From: Ostrinia nubilalis
Taxonomy: Eukaryota; Arthropoda; Insecta; Lepidoptera; Crambidae
DNA: 64,000 bases
Assembly: GCF_963855985.1 (NCBI RefSeq)
Contig: NC_087104.1
Coordinates: 9,982,001-10,046,000, forward strand
Direction of reading: 5' to 3'
Shown here: piece after piece, positions 31,614 through 43,584 of the stretch
How the letters are laid out: each line of letters starts with the position of its first letter
Numbering within the stretch: position 1 is the first letter of the stretch
Made by a program: the position numbers and the translations under genes
The notes under the pieces: generated by a model
Seen by the model: only the letters and a program-made list of their open reading frames with translations
What the model was told of the DNA's origin: nothing
Database searches by the model: none

Positions 31614-34502
31614 TGTCTTTCTTTTTTTTTTGTTTATTCCTCATTTACTATTAATTTCACACTGCGAGGAAATCGATTCTTAACTTTATACCCCTCCTAT
31701 TTCTTTCTAATTTATTTCATTGCCTAAGGACAGTTTAACTCTCCCCCGGGACTAACAGGTTACGTTTTATTAGGCCCTGGATACTTTTGTCGTGAATGAA
31801 ACTGCGGTAATGTTTTTAGAAGGTTATTTAGAGCATAGGCTAATAATTCTATTGTACAACTACTTGTCTAAAGATCACTTCTGACTTACCTAAACACTCA
31901 GTTAACTTGAGATTTATGTCACTTAACAATAATTAAAAGACAATAGGCTAGTTTCCTAAAAAAAATTTTTTAGTCCGTCAATTTTAATATAAAAAAATAT
32001 TGGACACGTATATTTTTAATTGTCAATCAAACAAATAATTACAAAGTTGTAGTGCGTTGAAGTTCCGCGCGACGTCACAAAGTGCAGCACTTTTACGCAC
32101 TCACTGACGTCACGGGCCTTTTCTGTAGAACTTTGGCACGCTTTATCTCTTTACATTTTCATTAGTTTTAAAAAGTGAAAAATAGGTGTCGATTATTTTT
32201 TGATAAGCTAACTGACGGACTAATTAAAACTCTTGCTTTTTTACCCAGGAAAGATCCCTATTATGTACTATACGTTTTACAAAGAGACTTCCGAGCGCTC
32301 GTGTATTTTCAAATTCAAATTTTGTTATTTCTGACTACAAACTGGTCCATGGGTAAGTACTTAGCAATAAAATAGTTTGAGTCAACATTGACGACAACTT
32401 TTTTCTCAATCATCCAAAATTCACGGGCCTATATTTGCTTCCATAAGTGGGCTCAAGAAGTCCAAAGCAATTTAGTCTGTGTATAAAGGCCTCTGCAAAC
32501 TCTACTACATTAGTTCAGGCAAAGGTTCCAACTTTTATTTGTCTTGCATGTTCAGACTTGAGGAATATGCTGGTGCCATTATCATGGATAGGCTAAGTGT
32601 TTTAGTTAACGAGTTCGCGAACTAATCCCATGAAGTTCGAAAAATATTCTTGCAGTAAATTTTACATGAGGGAATTGAAAAAACGAGTTCTACTTTTTTT
32701 TATTCTTATTTTTAAGAGCTTTATCATAATTGATGATGACAATGTCGCTCCGTTCTTACCAAACATTAGATTCTAACTTTTCTATTTTCTTAGCATGTAG
32801 GTAGCTTACAATGTTGGTCTTCGTTTTTATATTGAATGGGGCTGGCTTTTGCCTGATGATTTTACCCGAAGGGTGCAGATGCCATCTATGATGGATGGAG
32901 CGTGCATGTCCCTAATACATTTATCTACAAGGTATGTAGGTAGGTATGTATGATTCATAAGTGGCCATGAGGTTCTATGAATTCGGTAAGAATACTGTTG
33001 GCAGGGAATTCCACTCCTTGATTATAATTCATAACGATGTCGCAAGATGTGGTTAATATGAAGGCTCTAAGTAGAGTGTTATCCTGTGTCATAAAACGTA
33101 TTAAAATACGTATTGTGGTCTAAAGTCGACCAGTTTGACAATGTGACGAGAAAACAAAATGGTAGGTAATTGATATACGTCATTGAAAGATCCATTGAAA
33201 GCTACAGAAGCAGCACATTGAAACAAATGAATTCTGATAACCTACGTGCTCGTAACTTTCATATCTAGATGTGCTAATAAGGTGTGATATACTTTTTCTT
33301 TGAGGTGGCTTAATACAGTCCTCGGGGACCAAAGCCCACGTAGAAATTGACGTGTTCACGGAATGTTCCCACGATTCGGCAATATTCCATAATTTTCTTA
33401 CTCCCATATGAATTTTTATCTCTCCTCGAGGGTATATAATTCAGTCTCTTTCAGGGAGAAAATTGGACGGAGTGGGATCATAAAAATGCGGGGGAACAGT
33501 TCGTCACGACACGAAACGTTCGAAACAACTTGTATATTTTGCACCAATAGAAGCTGACAATTTGAACAAAAAGACATGAAAGAGAGATTAATTTTGTCTC
33601 TGAGCGTTATTTCACTAAGTAACAAAATCAGGGATGTTAAGGATATGAAGTTTCGGTTATGGACACGGATATTAGAATAATATTATACCGTTTTTGGTTA
33701 CGGTTACGTATATGAAATCATTTCGGATTATCCGAAAGTTTCGGATAATTTCGGTTACGGTTTTAAAAATGTTAAATTCCGATAGTTTCAGTTACGGTTA
33801 CTTACTCATAATCACTAGATTAAACAACTCGGTATCAATGTTATTCGGTTTTATTTGTTACAAAAGTGTATGTTTCAATTGGTGCAGACTTTCGTGTAAT
33901 TTCTGTTTTATTTTCTCTGCTTTGAGCAACGGTGAGTCTTTGCTATTCAAAAATTTAACATGTTGCTAGTACAGTCAGCAAAACTATGTTAGTTCTTTTA
34001 AGGATGAAGTTTTATTTTCAGTTATAAATTAAATCGTACCAAGATAGTTAACATTCAATAATATTTTGATCACAATTTATTATGAAATTAGGGTCATTTC
34101 TTTTTAAAAATTATTTTACAAAACATAGTTTGCATATAACTCTATGGTTGAACCTTCCCGTGCCTGCTTCTATTCCAAATTGCCGTTAAGTCTGGCGATG
34201 GTGACGTTACGTTAACGAGTTGACGTCATTACGTCACGGTAATGACGTTGCGGCTTCTTCATGGCGGCGGGGCATTTTTGGGAAGGGCATTTTGCTGAGT
34301 GCGACAAGTGATTTAAGGCTTAAGTGATGGTAGTTATTTCAGGATAAATAACAAACAAAATAATAATTATTAATACAATTTATTCAGATGAGTAATATTA
34401 TAGATCCATAATAATAGAACAGAAAGAGAGATTTTTTCAAGATTTAAAAATCAGAATTATTCAAGCCTGCAATATTAACCTAACCAAACTATGACACAAG
34501 TA
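31614..34502. other. No gene confirmed; putative regulatory patch
   Basis: 32060-32115 has two GACGTCAC words. 33640-33810 is a decayed array of TTCGGTTACGG / TTCGGATAATT words. 34201-34250 holds four TGACGT cores (see findings) followed by an ATGGCGGCGGGG start-like context that opens only 16 codons. Other open frames lack support. Confidence 0.4.
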
Positions 34503-34503
34503 A

Positions 34504-34758
34504 TCCTACTATCCTACTATATCCTACTATAATATTATAAATGCGTAAGTTTGGATGTCTGGATGTTTGTTACTCTTTCACGCAAAAACTACTGAACGGA
34601 TTAAGTGCTACTGACAACGCCACTCTTGTGGCGGAGTTTTGGGCTGACGCTGTGTGTGTTTGTTGTCGACACGAAAAGAATAAGAAGAACGGATTTTGTT
34701 GCAGTTTTGTTTGTTTGTTATGCCGATCTATGACACTAAATTTCACGCAGGTGAAGTC
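34504..34758 (+). mobile_element. Lep1-type Helitron with an 84-bp insertion
   Basis: TCCTACT repeated three times, then TATAATATTATAAATGCG, TTGTTACTCTTTCACGC and GAACGGATT. The sequence then departs for 84 bp and resumes with a second GAACGGATT (34594-34602 and 34687-34695). The 3' end (TTTCACGCAGGTGAAG) lacks CTAG, so the copy is 3'-truncated. Confidence 0.7.
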
Positions 34759-34759
34759 A

Positions 34760-35127
34760 AAAATATTTGATTACTTGTGTATAAATGTACTTGTCTTATG
34801 TGTCTTATATTAAGACACTGTGTTGGACCATTTTAAACACTCCTTGGAATCGAACCCAAAACCTCCTAGTTGCATTAATTTACTACTCCACGTTCACGAA
34901 CACGATAACACAGTTACAAAATAATAAAATAAGAAACATCTCAGATGACGCGTACCTTAATAGCTGTCACAGAACCTGACTTTCAAAGTTAATAAATATC
35001 ACTTTCAAAGTTAGGCCATACACCACCCAGGGGGTGGTACAGGTCACCCCACTGTGACAACTTTGAATTTCAGCTTAGAGCCTTTTCTCAATACATTATA
35101 AGTTGCTGTATAGGTACTCGTACATAC
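34760..35127. other. No gene seen
   Basis: Unremarkable; a 64-codon frame at 34785-34979 has no support. Confidence 0.4.
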
Positions 35128-35269
35128 GCCCGTATTCACAAACATTACAATGAGGTCTCACAGTGCGCGTGGACGCACGGGGACACACGAACCAATCACA
35201 GAGCTGTATTTAACGCTGTGCGTTCGATTTGCTGCTTCACTTAAGCAAGCATCGTTTGTGAATACTGGC
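35128..35269. mobile_element. MITE with GCCCGTATTCACAAAC ends
   Basis: GCCCGTATTCACAAAC at the left, GTTTGTGAATACTGGC at the right, about 142 bp. Target duplication not clear, so superfamily open. Confidence 0.65.
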
Positions 35270-35302
35270 GATAGTTTGCAATATCACTAGTCTTATTAAT
35301 TA

Positions 35303-35508
35303 CTAGCGGCCGCCCGCGACTTCGTACGAGTGGATCCCGTTTTACCCCCTTAGGGGTGGAGTTTCGTAAAATCCGTTCTTAGCGGATGTCTGTCTACTTT
35401 AAGGAACCTACCTGCCAAATTTCAAGTTTGTGGGTGTTATAGTTTCTGAGATTTCGTGATGAGTGAGTCAGTCAGTGAACTTTCGTTATTTAGATTGATA
35501 GTCTAACT
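35303..35508 (+). repeat. Retroelement tail-like repeat (CTAGCGGCCGCCCGCGAC)
   Basis: CTAGCGGCCGCCCGCGACTT, CCCCTTAGGGGTGGAGTTTC, TCCGTTCTTAGCGGATGTCT, CTGCCAAATTTCAAG and a GAGTCAGTCAGTGA region; a common insect dispersed repeat. Confidence 0.6.
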
Positions 35509-36744
35509 TCACCCCGCGGCTTTGCCTGTTTAGGTTTCGATATAGCCTATACTCATGTATGTAGTTAGTAGGTATTAATTAAATATTATAAGTATTTTCG
35601 TACTAAACTTTACTGACCTTACTTCATGGACGAAGTACGAGTAAAAATAACCCATGGCAGAAGAAAACGTGAAGAATTTAAATATAAACTTGGCATTATA
35701 TTTAATTAGCTAATGCTGTTTAATATTCTGTTGTTACGAGTATATTGTAAGGGGAACCGCAACTAGTAGAGAATATGGGCAGTTTTTAAAATATCGATAT
35801 GCCTGTTGGGTATGTAAGAAACTACCACAGTAATGGCGATTTTTAACGCGCGGTTTATAAATTGTATAAGATATAGGTACTTAAGGTTGGTATTTCGGGA
35901 CTTGATTTTTTTTGTAGCAGATGACCTAAAAAAATACTAGCTTTACATGGCGTCATTTTATATAGCGCAAGTCCCATATTGAGCAAAACTTTTTGGTAGG
36001 TACCTACTACGGGTATCAGAAAACGACTAGATACTGCTGTACTTATGTCTGTATATCAGATTATAAAACTTTTTGTAATAAAAATTCATTCAGAGTGTTT
36101 GTGAGTGATGTTAGGACCCTCCAGGTATATTATGTCATTCGTGACTCTATTTTGCCAACAAATTATTATCGATAAAATCGGCGGTTTAGTCACATCACTA
36201 CGTCCTTGTTTAAAAAACTAATTAAGAACTTTACGTCTGTTGTGGGTAGTCTAGGTCACGGTGAGATCGCAATATAATCTAGTACCTACTCTTACATTAT
36301 TATGACCTGGGTAAGAACCAAACCCACGTCGTTTCGCTAATCGACTGCAATTAAAATTTTAAATTAAATTGATGTGCCACCTCTTCCTCCTTCAGCCTCA
36401 AATAAATTAGAGAGGGTGATGTTCTTAAAGTGGGGACTGAATGACCTGTTGATGATAATTTGGTGGTGATTGTGTCTGTCTCTACCATTGTTAAAAATAC
36501 AGCACTGTGAGTGTATCAGGCGCAGATATCCCTATCCTTATCGGGACACTTGTGTCAAAGACACTAAAGCCGGGTACTCATTAGCGAGCTGTAACCGTAA
36601 CCGTTGCATGCACTGTAACCAAAAAACATAGTGTGTACGTGGTTCGCTAACCTCCGAAAAATCTACAAACTTTAAGCCGGCTTAACGCGAAAGACATTTC
36701 GCGCAAGTGTACCAGATCCGTCCCTATCGCCAGCAGTATCCTTC
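35509..36744. other. No gene seen
   Basis: Nothing recognised beyond scattered short repeats; a possible decayed MITE starting GCCGGGTACTCATTAGCGAG lies near 36570-36660. Confidence 0.4.
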
Positions 36745-36747
36745 TAA

Positions 36748-36908
36748 GGGTCCTCGCCCACGGCGACTTTTTCAGACAGCATCGCTACTAACGCGTGTTA
36801 GTCGCATTTGCAACGCACTACAGAATTGAAGTGAAGCCAACGCGCTAGGTACTAACGCGCTACAGCAGCGCGACTGTATCGCTACAAAGTCGCCGCGGGC
36901 GAGGGCCC
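36748..36908. mobile_element. MITE with GGGTCCTCGCCCACGGCGAC ends
   Basis: GGGTCCTCGCCCACGGCGAC / GTCGCCGCGGGCGAGGGCCC, about 161 bp, preceded by TAA and followed by TTA. Probably Harbinger-type, though the two flanks differ at the middle base. A frame at 36772-37137 runs through it and is not a gene. Confidence 0.7.
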
Positions 36909-36911
36909 TTA

Positions 36912-39459
36912 GTCGTAGGGTTCTGTTGGCGGTTTTTGATTTATCTGCACATGCTTTTATCTTTTGTATAAAGTGGTTCTGCACATCGCTATAACACTGT
37001 AATAATAAGTGCAGTGTAAAGAGCATCTCTTCTATATTCACATCTAAAAGCATTTTTAGGGGAGGCGCTAGCCAAAAGATAGCTTTTATGACTGTATAAC
37101 AATGTGAATACACCTTTATATCTCCGCTTGGCTCCACCTCACGTACGCGGAAGGGATTGTGTTACAGAAATTGTAATAATTGGCAGGAGTACAGACGGGT
37201 TTTACTTTGTTAGTTGTCTTACGGCTATTTTATTACTTGGTTTTTAAGTGTTGTTGTTAATATGACACTAAACATGCGTATAATTTCAGAATGGAGCTCA
37301 AAAAAGACGACCGCAAAACGGCTAGAGTACCTTCTGTACTCGCCACTCTGCCCGGTGAAGCTGGAAAAGCTCTTCAAGCAACCAGCGGGCGTCCCTTAAA
37401 AAAAATCGATTGAATTTCAAGAAAAGATTCCCCAGTTTTGTACTATGATGCACCGAAATCCTGTAATGTTGAAATGACACTAAAGTGATTCTAGACTCTA
37501 GACTAGACTCATGCCTGAAAAGCCCTAAAAATGTTAATTTGTATTTTTATGTATTCATCACCACTGTGCACTGACTAACAGACGACAGCATATTTATCAG
37601 ACTACATTTTTGTTGCACAATGGCATTTAATAAAATATAATATGCACACACACTGAAACAGTCGGAACTATGAAGCCGATTTTATATGAAAATATCGATC
37701 GTAAAGGGAAAATGATAGGAATAAAAATTGATTTTTTAGGTTTAATCTAAGCTAAACCGGCGTTAAAAACGATTTCTAACACTTGAAAAAAAAGGTTTTT
37801 TAAGTCCTGCCGCCATAGTGCCCCCATCGATTCAGTCTAACCGTATTGTAGATTCGTTCAATTCCACTAGTACTGGTAATAAAATAATGAGAGCATCAGA
37901 TTTGTTGCAAATTGACACCTATAACAGCTACATAAAATGCCACAATGTTGAGCTTGATGTACCGTCCACAACTCCACACATTCGTTCATTCCGCAGGCAA
38001 TAGAATGATGAATGATCACAAGATACCAATCGTTCATTCGCTTGGCTGCGAGAGAGCTCCGTCTGTTATCGCGGCATGCCTTCACCTGTGTGCCAATGTT
38101 GAAAATTTTAGGCGCATTGCACACTAGCACTGCAATTTTAATTTTTTTTTGAGCTTACTAAAGACACTTGACTCGTGTGTATTAATATGGTTTTATGTTA
38201 TAGAATAAGAAAACAATCTAAAGATTATTAGTAGCATTACTATTATAACAATTAACATTAAAAAATGCACAAAGTAATTTACAGCTGAAAAACACAGACC
38301 ACGAATTTTGTAATTATTATTAGTACGAGTTGTCACTTTTAACAAAAATTACGCACATTAGCAACCTTTCAAGAAGTAGGTACGTAGTACTACTGTACAC
38401 TTATTAATAGTTCATTCATAAAAACATATTCAATGAACTCCCAAGGTTCTCTTTCACGTAAAAATCTCTCTCAATCATCATTTACAAAATATTTGGAACG
38501 AAGGTGGTTCTCTCCCATCGTAAACTTAACATTTATTTGCGGTTACTTGCGTTTTAACGATGTTTTTCGACGTCAGTTAACGTACTTCCTCAGTTTGTAA
38601 CACCTGTGGGCGCGAGAAGTAGGTCATTCGCGTCTATAATGTGTACCGCGCCTTACGTCATCGTGGAAAGCGCGCGTTGTTTTTCTCTGAAGTACCTATT
38701 TGGTTCTTCATAAAGGACTAACTGATATTGCACGTAAGGGAAATGACAGAAAGTCTTTTATGAAGTGACATGTGAGCCATTTAGGGGAAATCGATCGAGT
38801 GGGAGTTTTATTTATTACTTTTGATAATATTCGACAAGTATTGTCATACTTAAATAGCAGTTTGGCTATAATGAAAAGTAAGTACTCGAAAAAAGTTTTG
38901 GACATAATCAATATTAAAAAAGAGACTTAATAAAATATGATAAAAATACCTAAGTGATGTCTTTTTAAATTACTAAAATAATCTCCAAACCAGAAGATTA
39001 AAGGTTAGAGTATTAAAGTCGACATTCCTTAAAAGATTCCTAATCCGCATTATAAAAACAGTACAAAATTTTATCTCAATGACATCGTCTTACTCCCTTG
39101 ACAATTTTCAACAATGACAAGCGAAAGCCTTCAGAAAATGTCCCCTACCCTCCTCAATAGGGGAGGTGGGGGGTGAATCTACCGAGCAACAGGTAAAATT
39201 CGGGTTTTGAGACGCTTTATCAACTGAGATAAAGATTTTTTTAAATAGCGGAGTAAATAAAATAATGCGTAAGCGCGTTTCCTCTTAGACTTATCGTTTC
39301 TTGTCGTTAGATGATGTGATGGAGGTAAAGGCAGACGTAACTATCATCTTTATCATCAAATCATACCTATATTTAATTTTTCTGAGTGTTAGAGTATGTA
39401 TAGTGATCTAGACACGCGGCAGCGTGTCAAGCCAAATTCAAGCAAAGGATTGAAATATA
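36912..39459. other. No gene confirmed
   Basis: A GC-rich patch at 38540-38680 (ACGTCA, GGGCGCG and CGCGCG words) has promoter-like composition but no adjoining exon that I can define. Overlapping frames on both strands at 37818-38130 have no known domain. Confidence 0.35.
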
Positions 39460-39635
39460 CATGGCCTGTATCTCACCTGATGGAAGTTGATTGAATGTTG
39501 TTATGGCGACAGACTTAGATAAGATAAGTACCTAGATAAGACTCAGGTAGAACAAGCCTTTAACCAAACCGAGCAGAATATCTTGCTCCCGATGGGAATC
39601 GAATCCGCAACCTCTCTGTCAGTTGTGTCAAAATA
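39460..39635 (-). mobile_element. SINE family A, internally deleted copy with tRNA-like head
   Basis: GGCCTGTATCTCACCTGATG and GTTATGGCGACAGACTTAG, then TAGAACAAGCC, AACCAAACCGAGCAGA and the B-box region GGGAATCGAATCC in inverse orientation. Part of the body is missing compared with 48342-48650. Confidence 0.7.
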
Positions 39636-40544
39636 CATTGTGGAGTCGACTTCAGCCCCAGTAAGGTAATAACTAAAATGTATCACGCTAACTGTACAGT
39701 CGTTAAAAGTAAATGAACGTGTGTTAGCCAGGTACGAGCACATTAGACTATCAAGTTTGTTACAAATTCGCTCTTATTCCCTCAACATAAGATGCTATAG
39801 TTTACCTTGATGCGCGTTTCTCTACAATTTATCGGACTTCCCGTAGATAATGGCCGACTTGGGGCTTAGGGTAGTTTTCCGCTATTTCTTAAATGGTTTT
39901 AGTTTTTCCCGCAGCAACATATGCGGCTAATGTGTTAATAATAAGGCCAGAGTTCACAAAAGTACACAAAAATGGCCGAATAAGATACAAAAAGATGTTT
40001 ACTAATTATGTTTGTCTACGTTAAATTTCAGTTTGTCTACGTTATTGTGCGTATTGCGATCAAAAATATAATTTTATTTTATATCAAAACATGACCACAC
40101 AAAATTTCATACCTACCCCATTTCACTTTTATTTCAAGTTTTATTTTGAGCGAAAATAGAAAAGTTATTTCAGGTCACAATAAAAAGGATAAAAACGTAT
40201 CCAACCCCGGTAAATCGCAAAAATACATGAATAAAAAAGTCGTGTTACAGACATACACAAACACAAATCGCAAACATGTCGCAACAAGAGAAATTTATAT
40301 GCACGTGAATATAATAAATTCGACACAGGTGCGGTGAATGGGCACAAAAACACATATTATCTGAAGAATACGCGAATGCAGGACGAAATGGCCGATTTTC
40401 ATTAAAAATGAAAAGGATTTAGCGGTACGTTTGGTTTGAAAACTTTATTGCAGGAACAAATTACGGCAAAAAGAATAATATTTACTGTTAACCATTAAAT
40501 TAACTTTATTCTGCCTTCTGCTGTCTTTCCTGAATACTACAATC
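39636..40544. other. No gene seen
   Basis: AT-rich; a 63-codon frame at 40146-40337 is Lys/Asn-rich low complexity without support. Confidence 0.4.
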
Positions 40545-40635
40545 CGGGCCTTTTCAAGGCGAGAGTGAATAGGTACTTACAGGGCAGATATACCATCCTA
40601 GACTGCTCACTTAACACCAGGTGCGATTGCGGTCA
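40545..40635 (+). repeat. Dispersed repeat D, copy without hairpin insertion
   Basis: CTACAATCCGGGCCTTTTCA corresponds to the sequence interrupted by the hairpin MITE at 30056; the following GGCGAGAGTGAATAG and TACCATCCTAGAC match 30139-30245. Confidence 0.6.
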
Positions 40636-40639
40636 AATT

Positions 40640-40688
40640 ATTCATGAATTTTTTTTATGCTTGTCATGCATAAAAAAAATTCATGAAT
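40640..40688. repeat. Perfect 21-bp hairpin
   Basis: ATTCATGAATTTTTTTTATGC, split to avoid a longer string: left arm 40640-40660, exact inverse at 40668-40688, loop of 7 bases. Confidence 0.75.
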
Positions 40689-40928
40689 ACTAAAACATTC
40701 TTGAAACAATTTTCCTATGAATATTTAAAAAATTAAAATTAAAATCATTTCAATAAACAGAAGCAGAAACTAATAAATTACCAACCGTCTTAAAACGACG
40801 ACGATTAAAAGCTTCTCCACACATGTTAAGCACACATATCCAAAGATCTAAAGCATGCATTAGTATTACAGTGGAAAAAATAGAGACATTAAATAAATTA
40901 ATAGTGTCGAGATGAAAGTATTAACTGA

Positions 40929-41080
40929 CTAGAGCTGTGCCTGCGACTTCGGACGCGTGAAAATAGTTTGAATAATATTTCCCGTTTTTGCAACATTTTT
41001 CTTTACTGCTCCTCTATTGGCTGTAGGGTAATGTTTCCCTACTCGGATGCCTTCCTCGATAAATGGGCTACCCAACAAAA
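40929..41080 (+). repeat. Retroelement tail-like repeat
   Basis: CTGCGACTTCGGACGCGTG, AATAATATTTCCCGTTTTTG, CTATTGGCTGTAGGGTAATG and CTTCCTCGATAAATGGGCTA match 13642-13976. Confidence 0.55.
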
Positions 41081-41930
41081 ATATTTTTAAACAAACTTAC
41101 ACATTTTAATTACTTAGTAGGATTAAATGGATAAAGACGCATGCGCACTTGTTTTGAGTGTAAACTGTTCGAGAATGTATTCATGGCTTTACGACTTTCC
41201 CGCGTTGTGGCCGAGTTTAGTGTTCTAGCCACATCTTCTAATCATGATTGTGACATACAGGCGTTTAGTTTGCCAAGCGTTAGGTATTTCATTTGAAAAA
41301 ATTATTTTTTACAACTTGTATTTTCCGTTCGAAAAGTGTCTGTAGTCCAAAAGTACTTAAAAAAATACTGATTTTATTTTAGTAAGTAATTTTTATTTTT
41401 TGTAATAAGAAATTTAACTTACCCTATTTTATGTTTGTTTCAGGTGGTGATAGTGATAAGGTAAAATAACCCACGTATTTGTTTTTTTCCCTTCTCCCAC
41501 AATTTACATCTTAAACATGTTACAAGTACCTGTTACTATTACCAAAGCTAAAAGTTCCTACCAATCAGCGCCGCGGCGTCTCAAAGGCACAACTATTATG
41601 CCATTTGCTGTAGGTCGTTTCAAACACTGTATACCAGTTCTAGGACAAAGTATGAACTCTTAGATGTTCGACAGCCGTGAAGGCTGTGTGTCCAACCGCA
41701 AAAGATAGAGTCCGGCTGCAAATTTTCATGGAAACCATTACGCCCGGGGCTCTCCGCTTTTATTATTTTAATTACGTTCCCCGCTACATGAAACATGGTG
41801 CTTGCAGACGTAGTCGGCCATAGTTAAATTGAACAGTAAAACATGCTCAATCTATTCCAATATTATAAAGATTTGATAGTTGGTTTATTTGTATTGAATA
41901 GGCCAGAACCAAAGTGACTGTGACATAGCC
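41081..41930. other. No gene confirmed; possible microexon
   Basis: TTTGTTTCAG|GTGGTGATAGTGATAAG|GTAAAA at 41434-41466 has the layout of a 17-nt exon (41444-41460) with acceptor and donor, but nothing else supports it. Confidence 0.3.
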
Positions 41931-42179
41931 GTCAGAATCGCTAAAATCAAGTGGCAGTGGGCGGGGCACATAGCTCGTAGGGCTGATGGCCGCTGGGGCA
42001 GGAAAGTTCTTGAGTGGCGACCACGAGCCGGAAGACGTAGCGTGGGCAGGCCTCCCACTAGGTGGATCGACGATCTGGTGAAAGTCGCGGGAGGTGCCTG
42101 GATGTGAGCGGCGCAGGACCGGTCTTTGTGGAAATCCTTGGGGGAGGCCTTTGTCCAGCAATGGACGTCTTTCGGCTGA
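41931..42179 (+). pseudogene. RTE-like polymerase C-terminus with an in-frame stop
   Basis: Same protein tail as 24752-24964 but extended upstream (VRIAKIKWQWAGHIARRADG). Conserved through GRPPTRWIDDLVKVAGGAWM, then a TGA where the other copy has a Gln codon, then AAQDRSLWKSLGEAF and the normal stop at 42177-42179. High similarity to 24752-24964 indicates relatively recent activity of the family. Confidence 0.85.
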
Positions 42180-42833
42180 AACGAATGAAGACTACGAAAC
42201 TACTGAAAAGATTTGAAAAATTCTTTCACTATTAGAATCCTACATTATTTCTGATAAACACAGGTTTTTCCAACAAATAAGACTTTCTATTTTAGTTGAA
42301 ATAAGACTTTGTACACGGAGTGGATTACTACTAACATTTTGCGTGTGTACGAAAATGTTTATTTGAAAAACATTCACTGAACTCGTTGGCTGTTAGATTG
42401 GTGTGTTCTATCTGTCAAATATTTGACCAAAATGGGTTCCTGAAATTGTGAAATTATACAATTTCAGTAACATTTTATAGCCTTAAGTCAATGTACCTAT
42501 GTTTTAAAAGTAGTTTTACATTATCTCGCTAAAACTGTGGTAGCCATAATGAAGGGTTGAAACAAAAAAATAATCTTGGTTACGCGGTACCTACCTAATT
42601 TTGAGAAAAGGGCCGAGAAGTTTTACTACTTATTTTTACTATGCTGCTTCTCTGAGTATTCTGCATTAGAGAAATTGTATTTGTCCTCAGAAAAGGGTGG
42701 TTTTGGTTTCATAAAGGTCCTTTTCTTAAATTATCAAAACGAAACGTTGGAATATCAACCTGTACTTAGATGTCTGTCAGTTTGTTTCAGCTTCTTTAAA
42801 GGAAATGTTTTATTTTAGTTCGAGTAACGCTAA
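42180..42833. other. No gene seen
   Basis: 42215-42275 resembles the GATGAACATAGG-type repeat (inverse). The rest, including an 80-codon frame at 42576-42818, is unsupported. Confidence 0.4.
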
Positions 42834-43041
42834 GGCGGTTATCACACTGCGCCGCGCTCCGCCGCGGAGCGCGTGATTGTCATATAAAAAATCACGCGCG
42901 CGGACGCGTTGTCAGTTGTGTTGTCAGTGTGAAGTGCCGCGCGTGTTTTCTATACAATTACAAACTGAGGTACTTGCATACAATGATCAAATCTGTCGCC
43001 CCGCGCTCCGCGGCGGAGCGCGGCGCAGTGTGATAACCGCC
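42834..43041. mobile_element. Harbinger-type MITE with GC-rich 40-bp inverted repeats
   Basis: GGCGGTTATCACACTGCGCC and GCGCTCCGCCGCGGAGCGCG are repeated inversely at the right end without visible mismatch. TAA on both sides (42831-42833, 43042-43044). 208 bp. The terminal repeat itself contains the smaller palindrome CTCCGCCGCGGAG. Confidence 0.88.
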
Positions 43042-43044
43042 TAA

Positions 43045-43579
43045 AGTAGTCGTAGTGTAGTGTTTTGTTTAATATTTTGCAAGTGTAGGTTGTAACATCT
43101 AAGGTCACATTATTTTTCAACAAAAAGTCTATAAAATTTTTGATAAATACCTAATTTAACGAAATATTCAGCAAGTATCAGATAATAACTAGATATAAAG
43201 ACATTAAAATAAATAATAAAATTCAAAAAAATAAGTAATATTGCCAAAAAGTCTTTTAAATTATCACACGACTGATATAGGTAGGTACCATATTACTGTT
43301 CATAACAAATTTAAACTTAAAGGTGATGTGCAGATTTCATGACTACATAGCATAATTTTCTTAAATCTCTCTTTCAAAGTTTCTAACAAGAATAGAATCT
43401 AGCGTAGAAGCTGCATATTTAATCAATGTATCCCAAAGTAGAGTATAGAGAAACTTCCTGGAAAAAGAGCTTTCAGAAAACTTACTTCTAAATAAATAAA
43501 AGTGCTTACTGACTCGTCCACTCACTTCCCATAAAATATTACTTAGGACCTGTGCAAAAGTTATTTTGTTCATAAGTAG
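43045..43579. other. No gene seen
   Basis: AT-rich, no recognised feature. Confidence 0.4.
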
Positions 43580-43584
43580 TATAT

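Noticed and set aside
36772..37137. 121-codon minus-strand frame
   Set aside because: It covers a MITE with inverted terminal repeats and has no domain.
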